A DNA stretch of 51,437 nucleotides, taken from assembly GCF_029960665.1 (NCBI RefSeq), contig NZ_JASBRB010000024.1, positions 1 to 51,437 of the forward strand, given 5' to 3'. Both the position numbers and the translations under genes were made by a program. The notes under the pieces were generated by a model that was not told the origin of the DNA, searched no databases, and saw nothing but the letters and a program-made list of their open reading frames with translations. Below are positions 17,195 through 26,156 of this stretch, in pieces; the first letter of the stretch is position 1; the number at the start of each line of letters is the position of its first letter. Origin of the DNA: Pseudarthrobacter sp. AL07. GTDB lineage: Bacteria; Actinomycetota; Actinomycetes; Actinomycetales; Micrococcaceae.

Positions 17195-17425
17195 TTTGGT
17201 GTGCTCGCTTGCGACATCGACGCCGGCAAGGCGCTCCTAGACGAGATCCACTGGACGGCCGGCCACGTCGCCTGGCTGCGGGACAAAGTGCAGGAGCTGC
17301 AGGACGAAGAGCTCGTATAGGGCAAGACCCAGCACGAAGACGGTGTCGGACCACAGGACATCGTTGACGTCACCGCGGAGAAGGCCAGCGACTCGGTCTG
17401 GTACGAGCTGAACATGAAGGAATGG
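17195..17425 (+). pseudogene. Phage-gene remnant interrupted by an amber codon
   Basis: Reads GKALLDEIHWTAGHVAWLRD, then KVQELQDEELV, stop, GKTQHEDGVG...VTAEKASDSVWYEL on the forward strand. The pattern 'TAGHVAWL...LVWG' is familiar from small actinophage proteins encoded near terminase genes. The TAG at 17318-17320 sits where those proteins have tryptophan (TGG), so a single substitution would have created it. The frame continues with coding character beyond the stop, then breaks into a DeoR-regulator scrap. No other phage genes are visible. Family naming is from memory and should be treated as tentative. Confidence 0.45.
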
Positions 17426-17433
17426 GATTGTAG

Positions 17434-17603
17434 CCTTCCGAAGCCGCGCAGTTCATTGGCCGAGGCACCAGCGTGGAGCCCGCGTCGAGCAGGATGTTCT
17501 CCTCGGGCCGGATTACGGACGCCGCCCAGCAGGCGATGGCGTGAAGTTGCTCGAATGCCTCGCCGGTCCGCTGCCGCAGTGACGCGTCCGGATGCGCGCC
17601 CAA
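17434..17603 (-). pseudogene. DeoR-family regulator fragment, copy 1
   Basis: Reverse-strand translation gives LGAHPDASLRQRTGEAFEQL, then HAIACWAASVIRPEENILLDAGST. This is the linker and start of the DeoR sensor domain (E/K-x-x-IA...LLDAGST). A frame change then leads into ELRGFE-like sequence. Helix-turn-helix and the remaining sensor domain are missing. It lies immediately left of a REP cluster and a GAF regulator, the same order as at 21865-23655. Confidence 0.55.
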
Positions 17604-17662
17604 CTCATTGCGCTGCTGGTGGCGGCGGGCGGCCGAGGCCTCGACCAGCCGATGAAGGAACT

Positions 17663-17734
17663 GGTTTCGACAAGCTCAACCACCGGGGTTCGACAGGATC
17701 AGCTACTGAGGTTTCGGCACGCTCAAGCACCGAG
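17663..17734. repeat. REP-like palindrome cluster (three degenerate units)
   Basis: GGTTTCGACAAGCTCAACC (17663-17681) is followed by two weaker copies (GGTTCGACAGGATCAGC near 17688; GGTTTCGGCACGCTCAAGC at 17710). The cluster separates the DeoR scrap from the GAF regulator pseudogene. Confidence 0.5.
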
Positions 17735-18938
17735 ACTGCACGAAGCTCGGAACGACAGATACCGCGCATCCCCACGACCCACCAGCTGTCCCAGTGCGTC
17801 AACAGCTTCGAAATCCGCGGACCCCATATCTGTGGACAACCACCGCATCAGCAGTCCTGCATCACCACTGGTCCTCACGGCCGATGCCAGAGCCAGGTCC
17901 AGCTGGTCCCGGAGCAGTTGCACCGCCAAAGAGCCCGACCGGCTGAGTAGGGGAGCCCGGTACGCTTCCAGTGCTTCGGCAACGAGCCCTTCGTGCAGCA
18001 GCCGCAGGACCCGGCCGGAGTCCGAACGGCCGGCCAAGCCCGCAACGAACCGGTACGGGTTCGACTCCACAGCAGCGCCCAGCATCGAGCGGACCCGGAA
18101 CATTTCCGTGCGGATGGCCTGCGGCGTTCCCGCATCACCGTAGAGCTCATACGCCAGCTCTTCGGCGGTCCAGCCCTGGGCGCGTGAATCCAGCAGCGCC
18201 AGGATTTCCGCCCGACGCAGCGTCAGCGGCACCCGGCTGCCGTCCCGGAACACCGCGGCAGGTTTGTCCCCGAGCAGCTCCAGTGAATCAACGGGCGCGA
18301 CCGGCCGGCGGACGGCCTGCCGGGAGGCACCCCGGGCCGACGGGGCACTCAAGGAAGTCCCGCCGTCGGGCGTTCCCAAAAGAGCCCCCGCGACCCGGAC
18401 CGCGCACCGCACCATCCGCAGCGTGTCCGCGCTGAGGGTGTCCAGCGGTCCGGAGACGTCGAGCACGCCCAGGCAGCCGGCCCGTGGCCGGGTCCGTGAT
18501 GGGCGCAGCCGTGCAGGCCCACTCATGGTGGGTGCGGACCAGGTGCTCGGCGGAGGACAGCTGCACCGGCCTGCCGGTGACCAGCGCCTCGCTGATGGCA
18601 TTGGTGCCGATGCCGGCCTCGGACCAGTCCGCGCCTTCGGAGAACTCCAGCCGGTCCGCCCGTCGCAGCACCTCCGGGCTGCCCACCCGCCACAGGATCT
18701 CGCCGCGGGCATCAGCGAGCACCTTCAGGTGCCGGCCTGAAGTGGAATCGTCGGCCAGCAGGTCGTTTAGCGCGGGCATGACCTGCTGCAGCCGGTGCTC
18801 CTGCCGCAGCTCAAGGACGTCGGCGGCGTCGTGCAGGTGCCGGGGGCTGTGCTGGTCCGGGCTGATGCCCAGAGCCATGGAGCGGCGCCACGAATCCGCC
18901 CGGTCGTTGGGGATCTCCGGGCGCGGGCCCGTCGTCAT
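17723..18938 (-). pseudogene. AcoR-like GAF-domain regulator, frameshifted (copy 1)
   Basis: The first frame encodes NDRADSWRRSMALGISPDQH and a GAF domain (RHLKVLADARGEILWRVGSP, ADWSEAGIGTNAISEALVTG, CTAAPITDPATGR). A one-base insertion near 18473 (CTGCCTGGGC where CTGCTGGGC is expected) shifts it. The rest continues in another frame: LGVLDVSGPLDTLSADTLRM, a linker, and a C-terminal region (LTLRRAEILALLDSRAQGWT...). In the intact family, GAF regulators of this type activate alcohol, aldehyde or acetoin genes. As written the product is truncated after the GAF domain. The break could be a sequencing error, but the second copy is independently damaged. Confidence 0.7.
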
Positions 18939-19060
18939 GGGGCGTCGCCGGGAATCGTCCAATCGAAGTCCCTCGGACGGAGGTGCCGGTTGTCTGGATC
19001 GAAGGCAGGAACCCTGAAGTCCCCCGCCTCAGGATCCACTTCTCCGTCCATGAGCCGCAT
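18935..19060 (-). CDS. Small ORF coupled to the GAF regulator start
   Basis: A 41-codon frame (MRLMDGEVDPEAGDFRVPAF, then DPDNRHLRPRDFDWTIPGDAP) has good codon character. Its stop overlaps the regulator ATG as ATGA. No family is recognised. It could be a genuine coupled leader protein or the 3' end of a lost gene; the second regulator copy lacks it. Confidence 0.3.
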   Translation of the reverse strand: MRLMDGEVDPEAGDFRVPAFDPDNRHLRPRDFDWTIPGDAP

Positions 19061-19315
19061 TCCGGACCCGCCCCGCATAACGCATAGTCACGGATGCTGA
19101 CGCGCGAATCATCCGGAGGCGGTGCCTGCGGCGTGCACAGTTGGCTGGCAGACGTCATACAGACATATTTCAGCAAATACTCAGCCTGGAGTTTTTCGTG
19201 GCTATAGTTTGTCCGGGGGACGAATCTGTCATCTCTGATGCAAGCTATATCTCAGCCATACCGCAGGCAGATAAGCCACCCGAGACATTAGCCAACGAGT
19301 TAGACAGGATCTGCA

Positions 19316-19933
19316 ATGACAGAGAACACAACATTGCCGGAGGCAAAGCGTGACGGCAAAGCCCAAGCGGCAGCCGAGAAGGCATACCGCAAGGCATCTC
19401 GCCCTTGGTTCAAGAAGAAGCGATTCATACTCCCGCTTGTCCTTGTATTGATTATGATCATTTCGTCGATTGCAAACGGCGGCAAGAAGGGTGATTCTTC
19501 AGCTACAGTCGCTCCTGCCACGGACGCATCGGCAGCGGCACCAGCTGCGGTACCAGCACCAGCGGCATCAGACGCCCCCGCGCCGGCCGCACCTCCCGCC
19601 CAAGCGGCGGCTCCCGAGGCAGTGCCAGTTGATGCCGCTCAGCTACTCGCGGACTTCAAAGGCAACGAGGCCGCTGCCGACGCGAAGTACAAGGGGAAAG
19701 TTCTGCAGGTCACCGGCAGTGTCGACAAGGTTGACACCGAGTTCCTTGATAAGGACCAGTACATCGTGAGGCTCGATAGCGGTGACCAGTTCAGCTTCCT
19801 GCATGTCAACTGCAATGACGTACCGGCGGCGAAGGCAGCCGCCATTGTGCCCGAAAGCACGATTACGGTTCGGGGCACATTCCAGGATGGCGGGGACCTC
19901 GGCGTCGAGCTGAAGGCTTGCGAAGTTCTCTAA
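19316..19933 (+). CDS. Membrane-anchored tRNA_anti-like (OB-fold) protein
   Basis: A 205-residue protein. A short charged N-terminus precedes one hydrophobic helix (FILPLVLVLIMIISSIANGG, residues ~41-60). A long Ala/Pro linker (APAAVPAPAASDAPAPAAPP) is followed by a C-terminal OB-fold-like domain of the tRNA_anti-like type: LLADFKGNEAAADAKYKGKV, LQVTGSVDKVDTEF, then STITVRGTFQDGG and GVELKACEVL. The topology suggests an extracytoplasmic domain tethered by a single helix. The function of the domain is unknown despite its name. The upstream 250 nt contain no recognised gene and are AT-richer than the flanks, probably the promoter. A hairpin follows. Confidence 0.76.
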   Translation: MTENTTLPEAKRDGKAQAAAEKAYRKASRPWFKKKRFILPLVLVLIMIISSIANGGKKGDSSATVAPATDASAAAPAAVPAPAASDAPAPAAPPAQAAAPEAVPVDAAQLLADFKGNEAAADAKYKGKVLQVTGSVDKVDTEFLDKDQYIVRLDSGDQFSFLHVNCNDVPAAKAAAIVPESTITVRGTFQDGGDLGVELKACEVL

Positions 19934-19953
19934 TCAGACTCTTCTAGTCTCGG

Positions 19954-19995
19954 CGGTCCAAGTCCGTGTCTTTATGCAGGCACGGACTTGGGCCG
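19954..19995 (+). terminator. Hairpin after tRNA_anti-like gene
   Basis: CGGTCCAAGTCCGTG and CACGGACTTGGGCCG pair over 15 bp (one wobble) around a 12-nt loop. It lies 21 nt after the stop. There is no T-run. Confidence 0.58.
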
Positions 19996-20024
19996 TCTAC
20001 TCCAGGGAAGAATAGTCCGCTTCG

Positions 20025-20290
20025 CCAAAAGCTCATCCGCCCTAGGGTGGCTTCCGCCACAGGCTCGACGAAGCTTTGACTCACTCTCCGCAGCCGGCCG
20101 CCTAGGCAGACCACCTCGATTCCCTCAGACTCGGCCAGTTCCTGCATGGTGTTGATGCCCGGCGTGGTCACGGACAGCTTCTCGAAGCCGCGCAATTCGT
20201 GGGCCAGAGCACACCCTCGGCGGAGCCAGCATCTAGCAGGATGTTCTCCCCAGGCAAGATCACGGACGCGGCCCAGCCGACGGTGGCGTG
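20025..20290 (-). pseudogene. DeoR-family regulator fragment, copy 2
   Basis: Reverse-strand sequence encodes HELRGFEKLSVTTPGINTMQ, ELAESEGIEVVCLGGRLRRV and SQSFVEPVAEATLGRMSF, the middle of a DeoR sensor domain. Before this, short matching pieces (WAASVI-like) appear in another frame. There is no N-terminal helix-turn-helix and no C-terminus. From 20291 to 20586 I see only AT-richer, probably promoter, sequence for the next gene. Confidence 0.55.
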
Positions 20291-20586
20291 TTTCTGTCAG
20301 CCAGATGGGCACACTAGGGGCCTGGACGGAACACAGCAAGATAGCAGGGACATTTTCAGCTTCAGCGGGCACTACCATCTCAGCAGCGGCCTGAGCGTAA
20401 ACCTAAAGAGGGCGAAAACTGACCGTTGCCGCCGGTCCGCATTTATGGGTCGGGCCCCAGGCCAGAATTGTCTCGACGCATGGTATTTCACGCTGAAGTT
20501 CAGTCAAAAATTGTGACACATTCATTTGGTTCAAACTCTGGTTTGTCTGAACCCAGATGAAGGACCCCAAAAGGAAAATTCGGGAA

Positions 20587-21609
20587 ATGAAGCTTCAATT
20601 CTCTGCCATTTTGGCGGCCACCATTCTTATGGCCGTCACCGCATGTGGGGCAGGGGAGCAGGCCAGCGACACCGCATCACCTTCGGTCTCCGCTTCCGCC
20701 TCTCCGAAAGCAACCGCAAAGCCGGTCCCGGACGTCGTGGGAAAAACGTACATCGAAGCCAGGACTTTGCTGAACAAGAGCGATTACTACACCCGCCTCA
20801 TCGGCAAAGACGGCAAGAAATGGACAACGAACCTCGTCCCGGACGACTCTGTCATGGCCGTGTCAACAAACCCGGCCGCGGGCAAGGCGTTCAGGGACGA
20901 CTACGTCGACGTCCTGGTGAACATGACGGAGGCCGAGTTCACCGCGGCCGTCAAGGTCAAGGCGGAAGCGGCTAAAGTCGCAGCCGAAGAAGCAAAGATC
21001 GCCACGCGCTACACCTTCACGTGCGGCAGCTACTCCAGCACCCAACCCACGTACAAGTCCTACAAAGAAGTGTGGGCGAGCTCCGACTATGGCTTCGGCA
21101 GCAACTCCTGCAGTGTGAAGATCGGCGGCGTCTCCCCTTACGACAAACCCACGTTGCTTCCCAGCGAACAGAAGCTCATCGACTTCGTCGCGTCCAAGGG
21201 CGGCGACGTCAGCGGACCGGGCTCCGTCATCGGCAGCATCATGAACCTCTGTGCCAAGCTCGATGGCGACTACGCAGACCGGGTGACCGCCAACATGGCC
21301 TCACGGAAGGCAGAAGCGGAAGCCGCACTTTCCGTCTGCCCCAACACCCCGCACGCCGCGGTGCTCCAGGAAGCTGTCACCTCGATAAAAATCGGGGATG
21401 GCGACAAGATTGTCGGGCAAACGATGGAGCCCGGTACCTGGAAAACAAAGCCGGGCACCAAGGACTGCTACTGGTCCCGGAATACCGGCGGCGGCGACAT
21501 CATCGCTAACGACTTCGTCGGGTTCGCACCTAACGGCGTCACGGTGACGGTCTACCCTGGCGAAGGATTTGAATCATCTCGTTGCGGCATCTGGACAAAG
21601 ATCGGATAA
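20587..21609 (+). CDS. PASTA-domain lipoprotein
   Basis: A 340-residue exported lipoprotein. The signal sequence MKLQFSAILAATILMAVTAC ends in a lipobox (AVTAC), followed by a Ser/Ala linker. One PASTA-like domain comes next: VPDVVGKTYIEARTLLNKSD ... STNPAAGKAFRDDYVDVLV. A helical stretch (AAVKVKAEAAKVAAEEAK) leads to a cysteine-containing domain (FTCGSYSSTQPTYKSY) and a C-terminal beta-rich module (KIVGQTMEPGTWKTK...RCGIWTKIG). PASTA domains bind peptidoglycan or cell-wall fragments, so a cell-envelope role is likely. The start was chosen at the ATG before the signal peptide rather than an ATG ten codons earlier. A hairpin follows. Confidence 0.8.
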   Translation: MKLQFSAILAATILMAVTACGAGEQASDTASPSVSASASPKATAKPVPDVVGKTYIEARTLLNKSDYYTRLIGKDGKKWTTNLVPDDSVMAVSTNPAAGKAFRDDYVDVLVNMTEAEFTAAVKVKAEAAKVAAEEAKIATRYTFTCGSYSSTQPTYKSYKEVWASSDYGFGSNSCSVKIGGVSPYDKPTLLPSEQKLIDFVASKGGDVSGPGSVIGSIMNLCAKLDGDYADRVTANMASRKAEAEAALSVCPNTPHAAVLQEAVTSIKIGDGDKIVGQTMEPGTWKTKPGTKDCYWSRNTGGGDIIANDFVGFAPNGVTVTVYPGEGFESSRCGIWTKIG

Positions 21610-21617
21610 CTCCTTGG

Positions 21618-21649
21618 CAGAGTTGGGCAGGGATTCGTGCCCGACTCTG
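21618..21649 (+). terminator. Hairpin after PASTA lipoprotein
   Basis: CAGAGTTGGGC and GCCCGACTCTG pair over 11 bp (one wobble) around a 10-nt loop, 8 nt after the stop. Confidence 0.52.
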
Positions 21650-21777
21650 GTCTGCCTTGGCCCATTGCCGGTGCAAGGTGTCGTATCCCCCAACAGTTGG
21701 GGTCGGATGTCAGAGACTGCTTCAGCGGGAAAAGTAGATCCTCCCCGACGAGTGGAGCTTGGTTCAACAGTCTCGCC

Positions 21778-21826
21778 TTCGACAGGCGCAACTAGCAGGT
21801 TCTACGTCGACCGGCTCAACCGCCGG
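21778..21826. repeat. Degenerate REP-like units
   Basis: CTTCGACAGGCGCAAC and GGTTCTACGTCGACCGGCTC (followed by AACCGCCGG) resemble the palindromic unit at 22480 with several substitutions. They lie at the 3' border of the third DeoR copy. Confidence 0.35.
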
Positions 21827-21864
21827 GTAGGGCGGTGGGCCACCTTACCCCCTGAGACCCGGAA

Positions 21865-22470
21865 CTTCTGCACCTGACTGGGGTCGGCACCGTCATCCGT
21901 CACCAGTGTCCGCGGCAGCGCCAGCCGCGCCCAGGCGTGGAAATGCCGGAGGCCGAGCTTGACGAGTCAGCCAGGACGTAGACGCACCGGGCGATGAGCA
22001 CCTTAATACGGGTCTGAGCGTGGTCTTCCTCGCCGATGCCGTCCTCGGCGGTGACGGCGTCGGCGCCGAGGAACTCACGGTCAAGGCTCATCCGCTCCAT
22101 GGCCGCCTAGGCAAGGGGGCGACGAAGCTTTGGGTGACGCCGCGGAGCCGGCCGCTCAGGCAGTCCACCTCGATGCCTTCCGAGTCGGCCAGTTCCTGCA
22201 TGGTGTTGATGCCCGGTGTGGTCATGGACAGCTTTTCGAAGCCGCGCAGTTCGTGGGTCAGTGCACCCACGGTGGAGCCGGGGTCTAGACGGGATGTTGT
22301 CGCCGGGGACAATCACCGAGGCCGCCCAGCGCGCGATCGCGTGCTTCTGTTCGAACGCCTCGCCGGTGCGCAGCCGCAGCGAGGCTTCCGAATGGGCGCC
22401 CAGCGCCATGGCGCCGCCGTACGTGCGGGCCAGCCGGCCGTGCCAGTCCATGGAGATGTCGTCGATCTCG
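21865..22470 (-). pseudogene. DeoR-family regulator lacking its HTH, frameshifted (copy 3, most complete)
   Basis: On the reverse strand consecutive pieces of one DeoR regulator lie in changing frames. They are DWHGRLARTYGGAMALGAHS..., HAIARWAASVIVPGDNI, DPGSTVGALTHELRGFEKLS, MTTPGINTMQELADSEGIEV, CLSGRLRGVTQSFV, RMSLDREFLGADAVTAEDGI and VYVLADSS. They cover the linker and nearly the whole sugar-phosphate-sensing domain. The N-terminal helix-turn-helix is gone and at least three frame breaks are needed, so it is non-functional. A GAF-regulator pseudogene follows on the same strand across a REP element. Confidence 0.62.
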
Positions 22471-22479
22471 AGTGCCTGG

Positions 22480-22540
22480 GGTTTCGACAGGCTCAACCAC
22501 CGATGGCAGTCCGGGCACACTGGACGGGCTCAACCCCCTG
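22480..22540. repeat. REP-like palindrome units
   Basis: GGTTTCGACAGGCTCAACC (22480-22498) is followed by a degenerate CTGGACGGGCTCAACCC. They lie between the DeoR and GAF pseudogenes, as in the segment at 17434-18938. Confidence 0.52.
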
Positions 22541-23655
22541 ACGACGCCCTGAAAGCCAGATACCGCGCATCCCCGCGTCCCACCAGCCGTCCCAGTGCCT
22601 CCACGGCCTCAAAGTCACCGGAGCCCATATCCGTGGACAGCCAGCGAATGAGGAGATCGGCGTCGCCGCTTGACCGTACGGCGGAGCCGAGGGCAAGGTC
22701 CAGCTGGTCCCGGCGCAGCTGGACGGCCAGGGCGCCCGAGCGGCTGAGCAGGTAATCCCGGTAGGCCTCCAGCGCTTCAGCCACCCTGCCCGCACGGAGC
22801 AGCCGCAATACGCGCCCGGCATCGGAACACCCGGCGAGCCCCGCAACAAGGCGGTAAGGATTCGACGCCACGGCATCGCCCAGCAGGGAGCGCACCCGGA
22901 ACATCTCGGTGCGGATGGATGCCGCTATCCCCGCGTCGCCGTGAAGCTCATACGCCAGTTCCTCCGCGGACCAACCCTGCGTTCGCGAATCCAGCAGCGC
23001 CAGGATTTCCGCACGCCGTAGCGTCAGCGTCACCCGGCTGCCGTCACGGAAAACCGCAGCCGGCTGGTCGCCGAGCAGTTCAAGCGACTCAACAGCCGCC
23101 GTCGGGCGTGCCACGGCGCGCTGCACTGGCCGCCGGGCGGGCGTTGAGGCACCCGCCGTTCTCCCGCCGTCGGGCGTTCCCAGCAGGGCCTCCGCCATGC
23201 TGACTGTACAGCGCACCATGCGCAGCGTGTCCGCAGTGAGGGACTCCAGCGGCCCCGAGACATCCAGCACGCCCAGCAGCCGGCCGGTGGCCGGATCCGT
23301 GATGGGCGCTGCGGTGCAGGCCCAAAGTGGTGGGTGCGGACCAGGTGCTCGGCGGAGAACAGCTGCACCGGCCGCCCGGTGACCAGCACTTCGCTGATGG
23401 CGTTGGTGCCGATCCCGGCCTCGGACCAGTCGGCCCCTTCGGAGAACTCCAGCCGGCCGCAGCACCTCCGAGCTGCCCACCCGCCACAGGATCTCGCCGC
23501 GGGCGTCGGTGAGCACTAGCAGGTGCCGCGGGCTGTGCTGGTCCGGGCTGATGCCCAGGGCCATGGAGGGGCGCCACGAATCCGCCAGGTCGTTGGGGAT
23601 CTCCGGGCGCGGGACGCCGGAGATGACCAGTTCGTGGGCGCGGGAGGTCTACATG
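22530..23655 (-). pseudogene. AcoR-like GAF-domain regulator, deleted and frameshifted (copy 2)
   Basis: A second copy of the regulator at 17723. N-terminal codons read ELVISGVPRPEIPNDLADSW and MALGISPDQHSPRHL. About 36 codons present in copy 1 (from HDAADVLELRQEHRL to SGRHLK) are then missing, and LVLTDARGEILWRVG follows. The GAF middle is in another frame (LVTGRPVQLFSAEHLVRTHH) and returns at CTAAPITDPATGRLLGVLDV. The remaining C-terminus is open to RYLAFRASSGG. At least two frame changes and one deletion make it non-functional. It keeps the LLGVLDV reading that copy 1 has lost. Confidence 0.66.
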
Positions 23656-23744
23656 CCGCCGTCCCCGGATTGTTGCGACCACGAAAACGGGTGAACTTTT
23701 CTCGCTCTGACGCCGTTGTGTCTGGCGCCGCGCCCGTATTCCCT

Positions 23745-24869
23745 ATGGTTTTGGCGTCACGGAACGACTCTTGCCCTTTGTGTCGTGATGCCAACCACCA
23801 TGCCTTTGGAGTAACTCAATATGATTGGCGAGTGTGTGAAAAATGCTCCGCTCTTCGCAAAGCCGGAAAGCTCTGGATACCTGTCAAGAAGTTTGAGCTG
23901 TGGGAGAGGACTCTACTGCTCAAGATTGGCGTTCCGGTCTTCCTAGTCCTCGGGACTCTGGGCGTTTCGATAATGTCCGGCCAGGGTCCGGCGTTCGCTG
24001 GTGCGGGACTGCTATTAGCCGGGGCCGTCATCCAAGCAACTACGGCATCTTCATCAAGCATGCCTAAAGAAGTTGGAAAGAAAGACGACAACCTTGGTCA
24101 TTGGCACGATGCATGGGTATTGAGTGGCTGGGTCGTGATTACGTTTGAGGCGTTGTTTTCGATGCTTGGGGCACTTCCGTCACCCGTACAGGAGGACGCA
24201 AGCACTAGCTCGAAAGGGTGGTGGATCTTTACGCACGAATGGATGCTGCAGTTGTTCAGCGGCACTGTTGGCGCGCTCATGGGAGCTGTCGTGGCAGCCA
24301 TCGCGGCAGTCGTGGTCTTGAACGGGACGAACGCTAAGCAGCAAAGCTTGTGGGACGCCTCGAAGGTTCAAGATGAAATCAGGACTTCCAAAGCTCGTCA
24401 AGTACAGTCAGCGGCTGACCTAACCGAGGCCCTATTGAAGCTAATCCCGGCCACCTATAGGAAAGACGAAAATGAAGTCGTCGAAGCATCCTATGCGAGC
24501 ACAAACGCGTTCGTACGGTGGAGCTCCGATCTGTTCGGGCTAAACGAAGATTTCAGGAAAGAACTGAGCAGATGGAATTCAGGATTCCACCGAGATTCGA
24601 GAGCTCTCCATAAATTGCGGCAGCATCAACCTCATGAGCTTTACAAGTCCGAGCTGGACAGCTTGCAAGCTGTCTTCAGTATGAACATCGAGAAGTTCAT
24701 TAGGACTTATAGCCGATGGCTTGCGCAGGAGGAGGTACGCGAGGAAATGATCCAAACTTTGCGGGACGGCAAGTCCGGCGACATTGCCCTGCGGATCCAC
24801 GGAGAGCTTGGTATACCCCAACCTTGGCTTCTGCCCCAGACTGATCAAAGCTCCGAAGCGCCACTCTGA
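23745..24869 (+). CDS. Hypothetical two-helix membrane protein with CxxC motifs
   Basis: A 374-residue protein from MVLASRNDSCPLCRD. The N-terminus has two cysteine pairs (CPLC ... CEKC, residues ~9-33) that could form a zinc ribbon. Hydrophobic segments follow (VFLVLGTLGVSIMSG, AFAGAGLLLAGAVIQA, AWVLSGWVVITFEALFSMLG and LFSGTVGALMGAVVAAIAAV). The C-terminal half is soluble and helical (SLWDASKVQDEIRTSKAR... to PWLLPQTDQSS). I do not recognise the family. Upstream in-frame codons overlap a pseudogene and were excluded. Base composition is AT-richer than neighbours, suggesting acquisition. It stands alone between two decayed regulators. Confidence 0.6.
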   Translation: MVLASRNDSCPLCRDANHHAFGVTQYDWRVCEKCSALRKAGKLWIPVKKFELWERTLLLKIGVPVFLVLGTLGVSIMSGQGPAFAGAGLLLAGAVIQATTASSSSMPKEVGKKDDNLGHWHDAWVLSGWVVITFEALFSMLGALPSPVQEDASTSSKGWWIFTHEWMLQLFSGTVGALMGAVVAAIAAVVVLNGTNAKQQSLWDASKVQDEIRTSKARQVQSAADLTEALLKLIPATYRKDENEVVEASYASTNAFVRWSSDLFGLNEDFRKELSRWNSGFHRDSRALHKLRQHQPHELYKSELDSLQAVFSMNIEKFIRTYSRWLAQEEVREEMIQTLRDGKSGDIALRIHGELGIPQPWLLPQTDQSSEAPL

Positions 24870-24984
24870 TGCTACAACTAGGAAGAAGCTGGGGCGGGTT
24901 CCTTTGCTTGCAGGGCGACTGGCGCCCAACCGGCTGGTTTCGACGAGTCTAGTGTCCTTAGCTCAACGAGCAACCCCGCCACCT

Positions 24985-25305
24985 CGATCGCAACTCCCGC
25001 ATCTCGGAACTTCTGCACCTGCCCGGGGCCGCCGCCGTCGTCCGTCACCAAAGTCCACGTGGTGCCGGGGCCTACGCATGGAACGGCCGCAGGCTAGCTT
25101 GGTGGAGTCCGCCGACACGTACCCGTCCCGCCCCGCCGGGCCATAAGTTCAGCCGGGTATGGGCGTGGCCGACGCCGCAAATGGCATTTTTTGCGGCGTC
25201 GGCGCCGAGAAACGTGGGCTCGAAGATCATCCGCTCCGGGGCCGCCGCCTCGGCCAGCGAACCCGACGAAGCTTTCGCTCAGACTCCGTATTCCGCCGCC
25301 TAGGT
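24985..25305 (-). pseudogene. DeoR-family regulator fragment, copy 4 (C-terminal half)
   Basis: Reverse-strand pieces read MIFEPTFLGADA, VGHAHTRLNL-like sequence, and LVTDDGGGPGQVQKFRDAG (VAIEV follows). They correspond to the last part of the DeoR sensor domain and its C-terminus, in several frames. The phrase CGGAACTTCTGCACCTG is shared with the end of copy 3 (21857-21875 region). A degenerate REP unit (GGTTTCGACGAG) lies just left at 24936. It abuts the truncated flavin monooxygenase. Confidence 0.5.
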
Positions 25306-26147
25306 CCCAGCACCCGGGCGGCGGGGACTGGACGGGCAAGAAGGCCGTGGTGATCGGCTCCAACAACTCCGCGCACGATATCTGCGCGGACCTGTGGGAG
25401 CACGGCGCCGACGTCACCATGGTGCAGCGGTCCTCCACCCACATCGCCCGGAGCGAGTCGCTGATGGACCTGGCCCTGGGAGACCTGTACTCCGAGAAGG
25501 CTTTGGCGGCCGGGGTGACCATGGAGAAGGCCGACCTGCTGTTCGCTTTATTGCCCATGCGGATCCTGCCCGAGGCGCAGGTGCCGGTGTACCAGGAGAT
25601 GGCTGCCCGGGATGCTGATTTCTACTCCCAGCTGGAGGCCGCCGGGTTCGATCTGGACTTCGGTGTGGACGGGTCCGGGCTGTTCGTGAAGTACCTGCGG
25701 CGCGGCTCCGGCTACTACATCGACGTCGGCGCCTCCCAGCTGATCATCGACGGCCGGGTGCAGCTGAAGTCCGGGGAGGTCTCCAAGATCACCGGCAGCG
25801 CCGTGGTCCTGAACGACGGCACCGAGCTGGAAGCGGACCTGATCGTCTACGCCACCGGCTACGGCTCCATGAACGGCTGGCTGGCGGACCTGGTCTCTCC
25901 CGAAATCGCGGACAAAGTAGGAAATTGTTGGGGGTACGGCTCGGAAACCCCGAAGGACCCGGGCCCCTGGGAAGGGGAGCTGCGCAACATGTGGAAGCCC
26001 ACCAACGTGCCCAGCCACTGGATCCACGGCGGCAACCTGCAACAGAGCCGGCACTACTCCTCCTACCTGGCCCTGCAGCTCAAAGCCCGGATGGAGGGAC
26101 TGGACACGCCGGTGTACGAACTGCAGCCCACCCATCACACGCGCTGA
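25306..26147 (+). pseudogene. Flavin-containing monooxygenase lacking its FAD-binding N-terminus
   Basis: About 275 codons of a flavoprotein monooxygenase are open, starting inside the gene. The NADPH-binding Rossmann is KKAVVIGSNNSAHDICADLW, then EHGADVTMVQRSSTHI. The later FAD-site motif is DLIVYATGYGSMNGW and the C-terminus is NLQQSRHYSSYLALQLKARM. The N-terminal GxGxxG FAD-binding domain (usually ~150-200 residues) and start codon are absent; DeoR sequence on the opposite strand occupies that place. The open frame extends upstream but without family similarity. Such enzymes oxidise carbonyls or amines. Here it is a relic, probably of the same alcohol/diol cluster as the dehydrogenase scrap downstream. 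Confidence 0.74.
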
Positions 26148-26156
26148 CACCGGCCC

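Noticed and set aside
15207..21860. Tandem palindromes as a CRISPR array
   Set aside because: The REP-like units are few, unevenly spaced and divergent, with no regular unique spacers and no cas genes.
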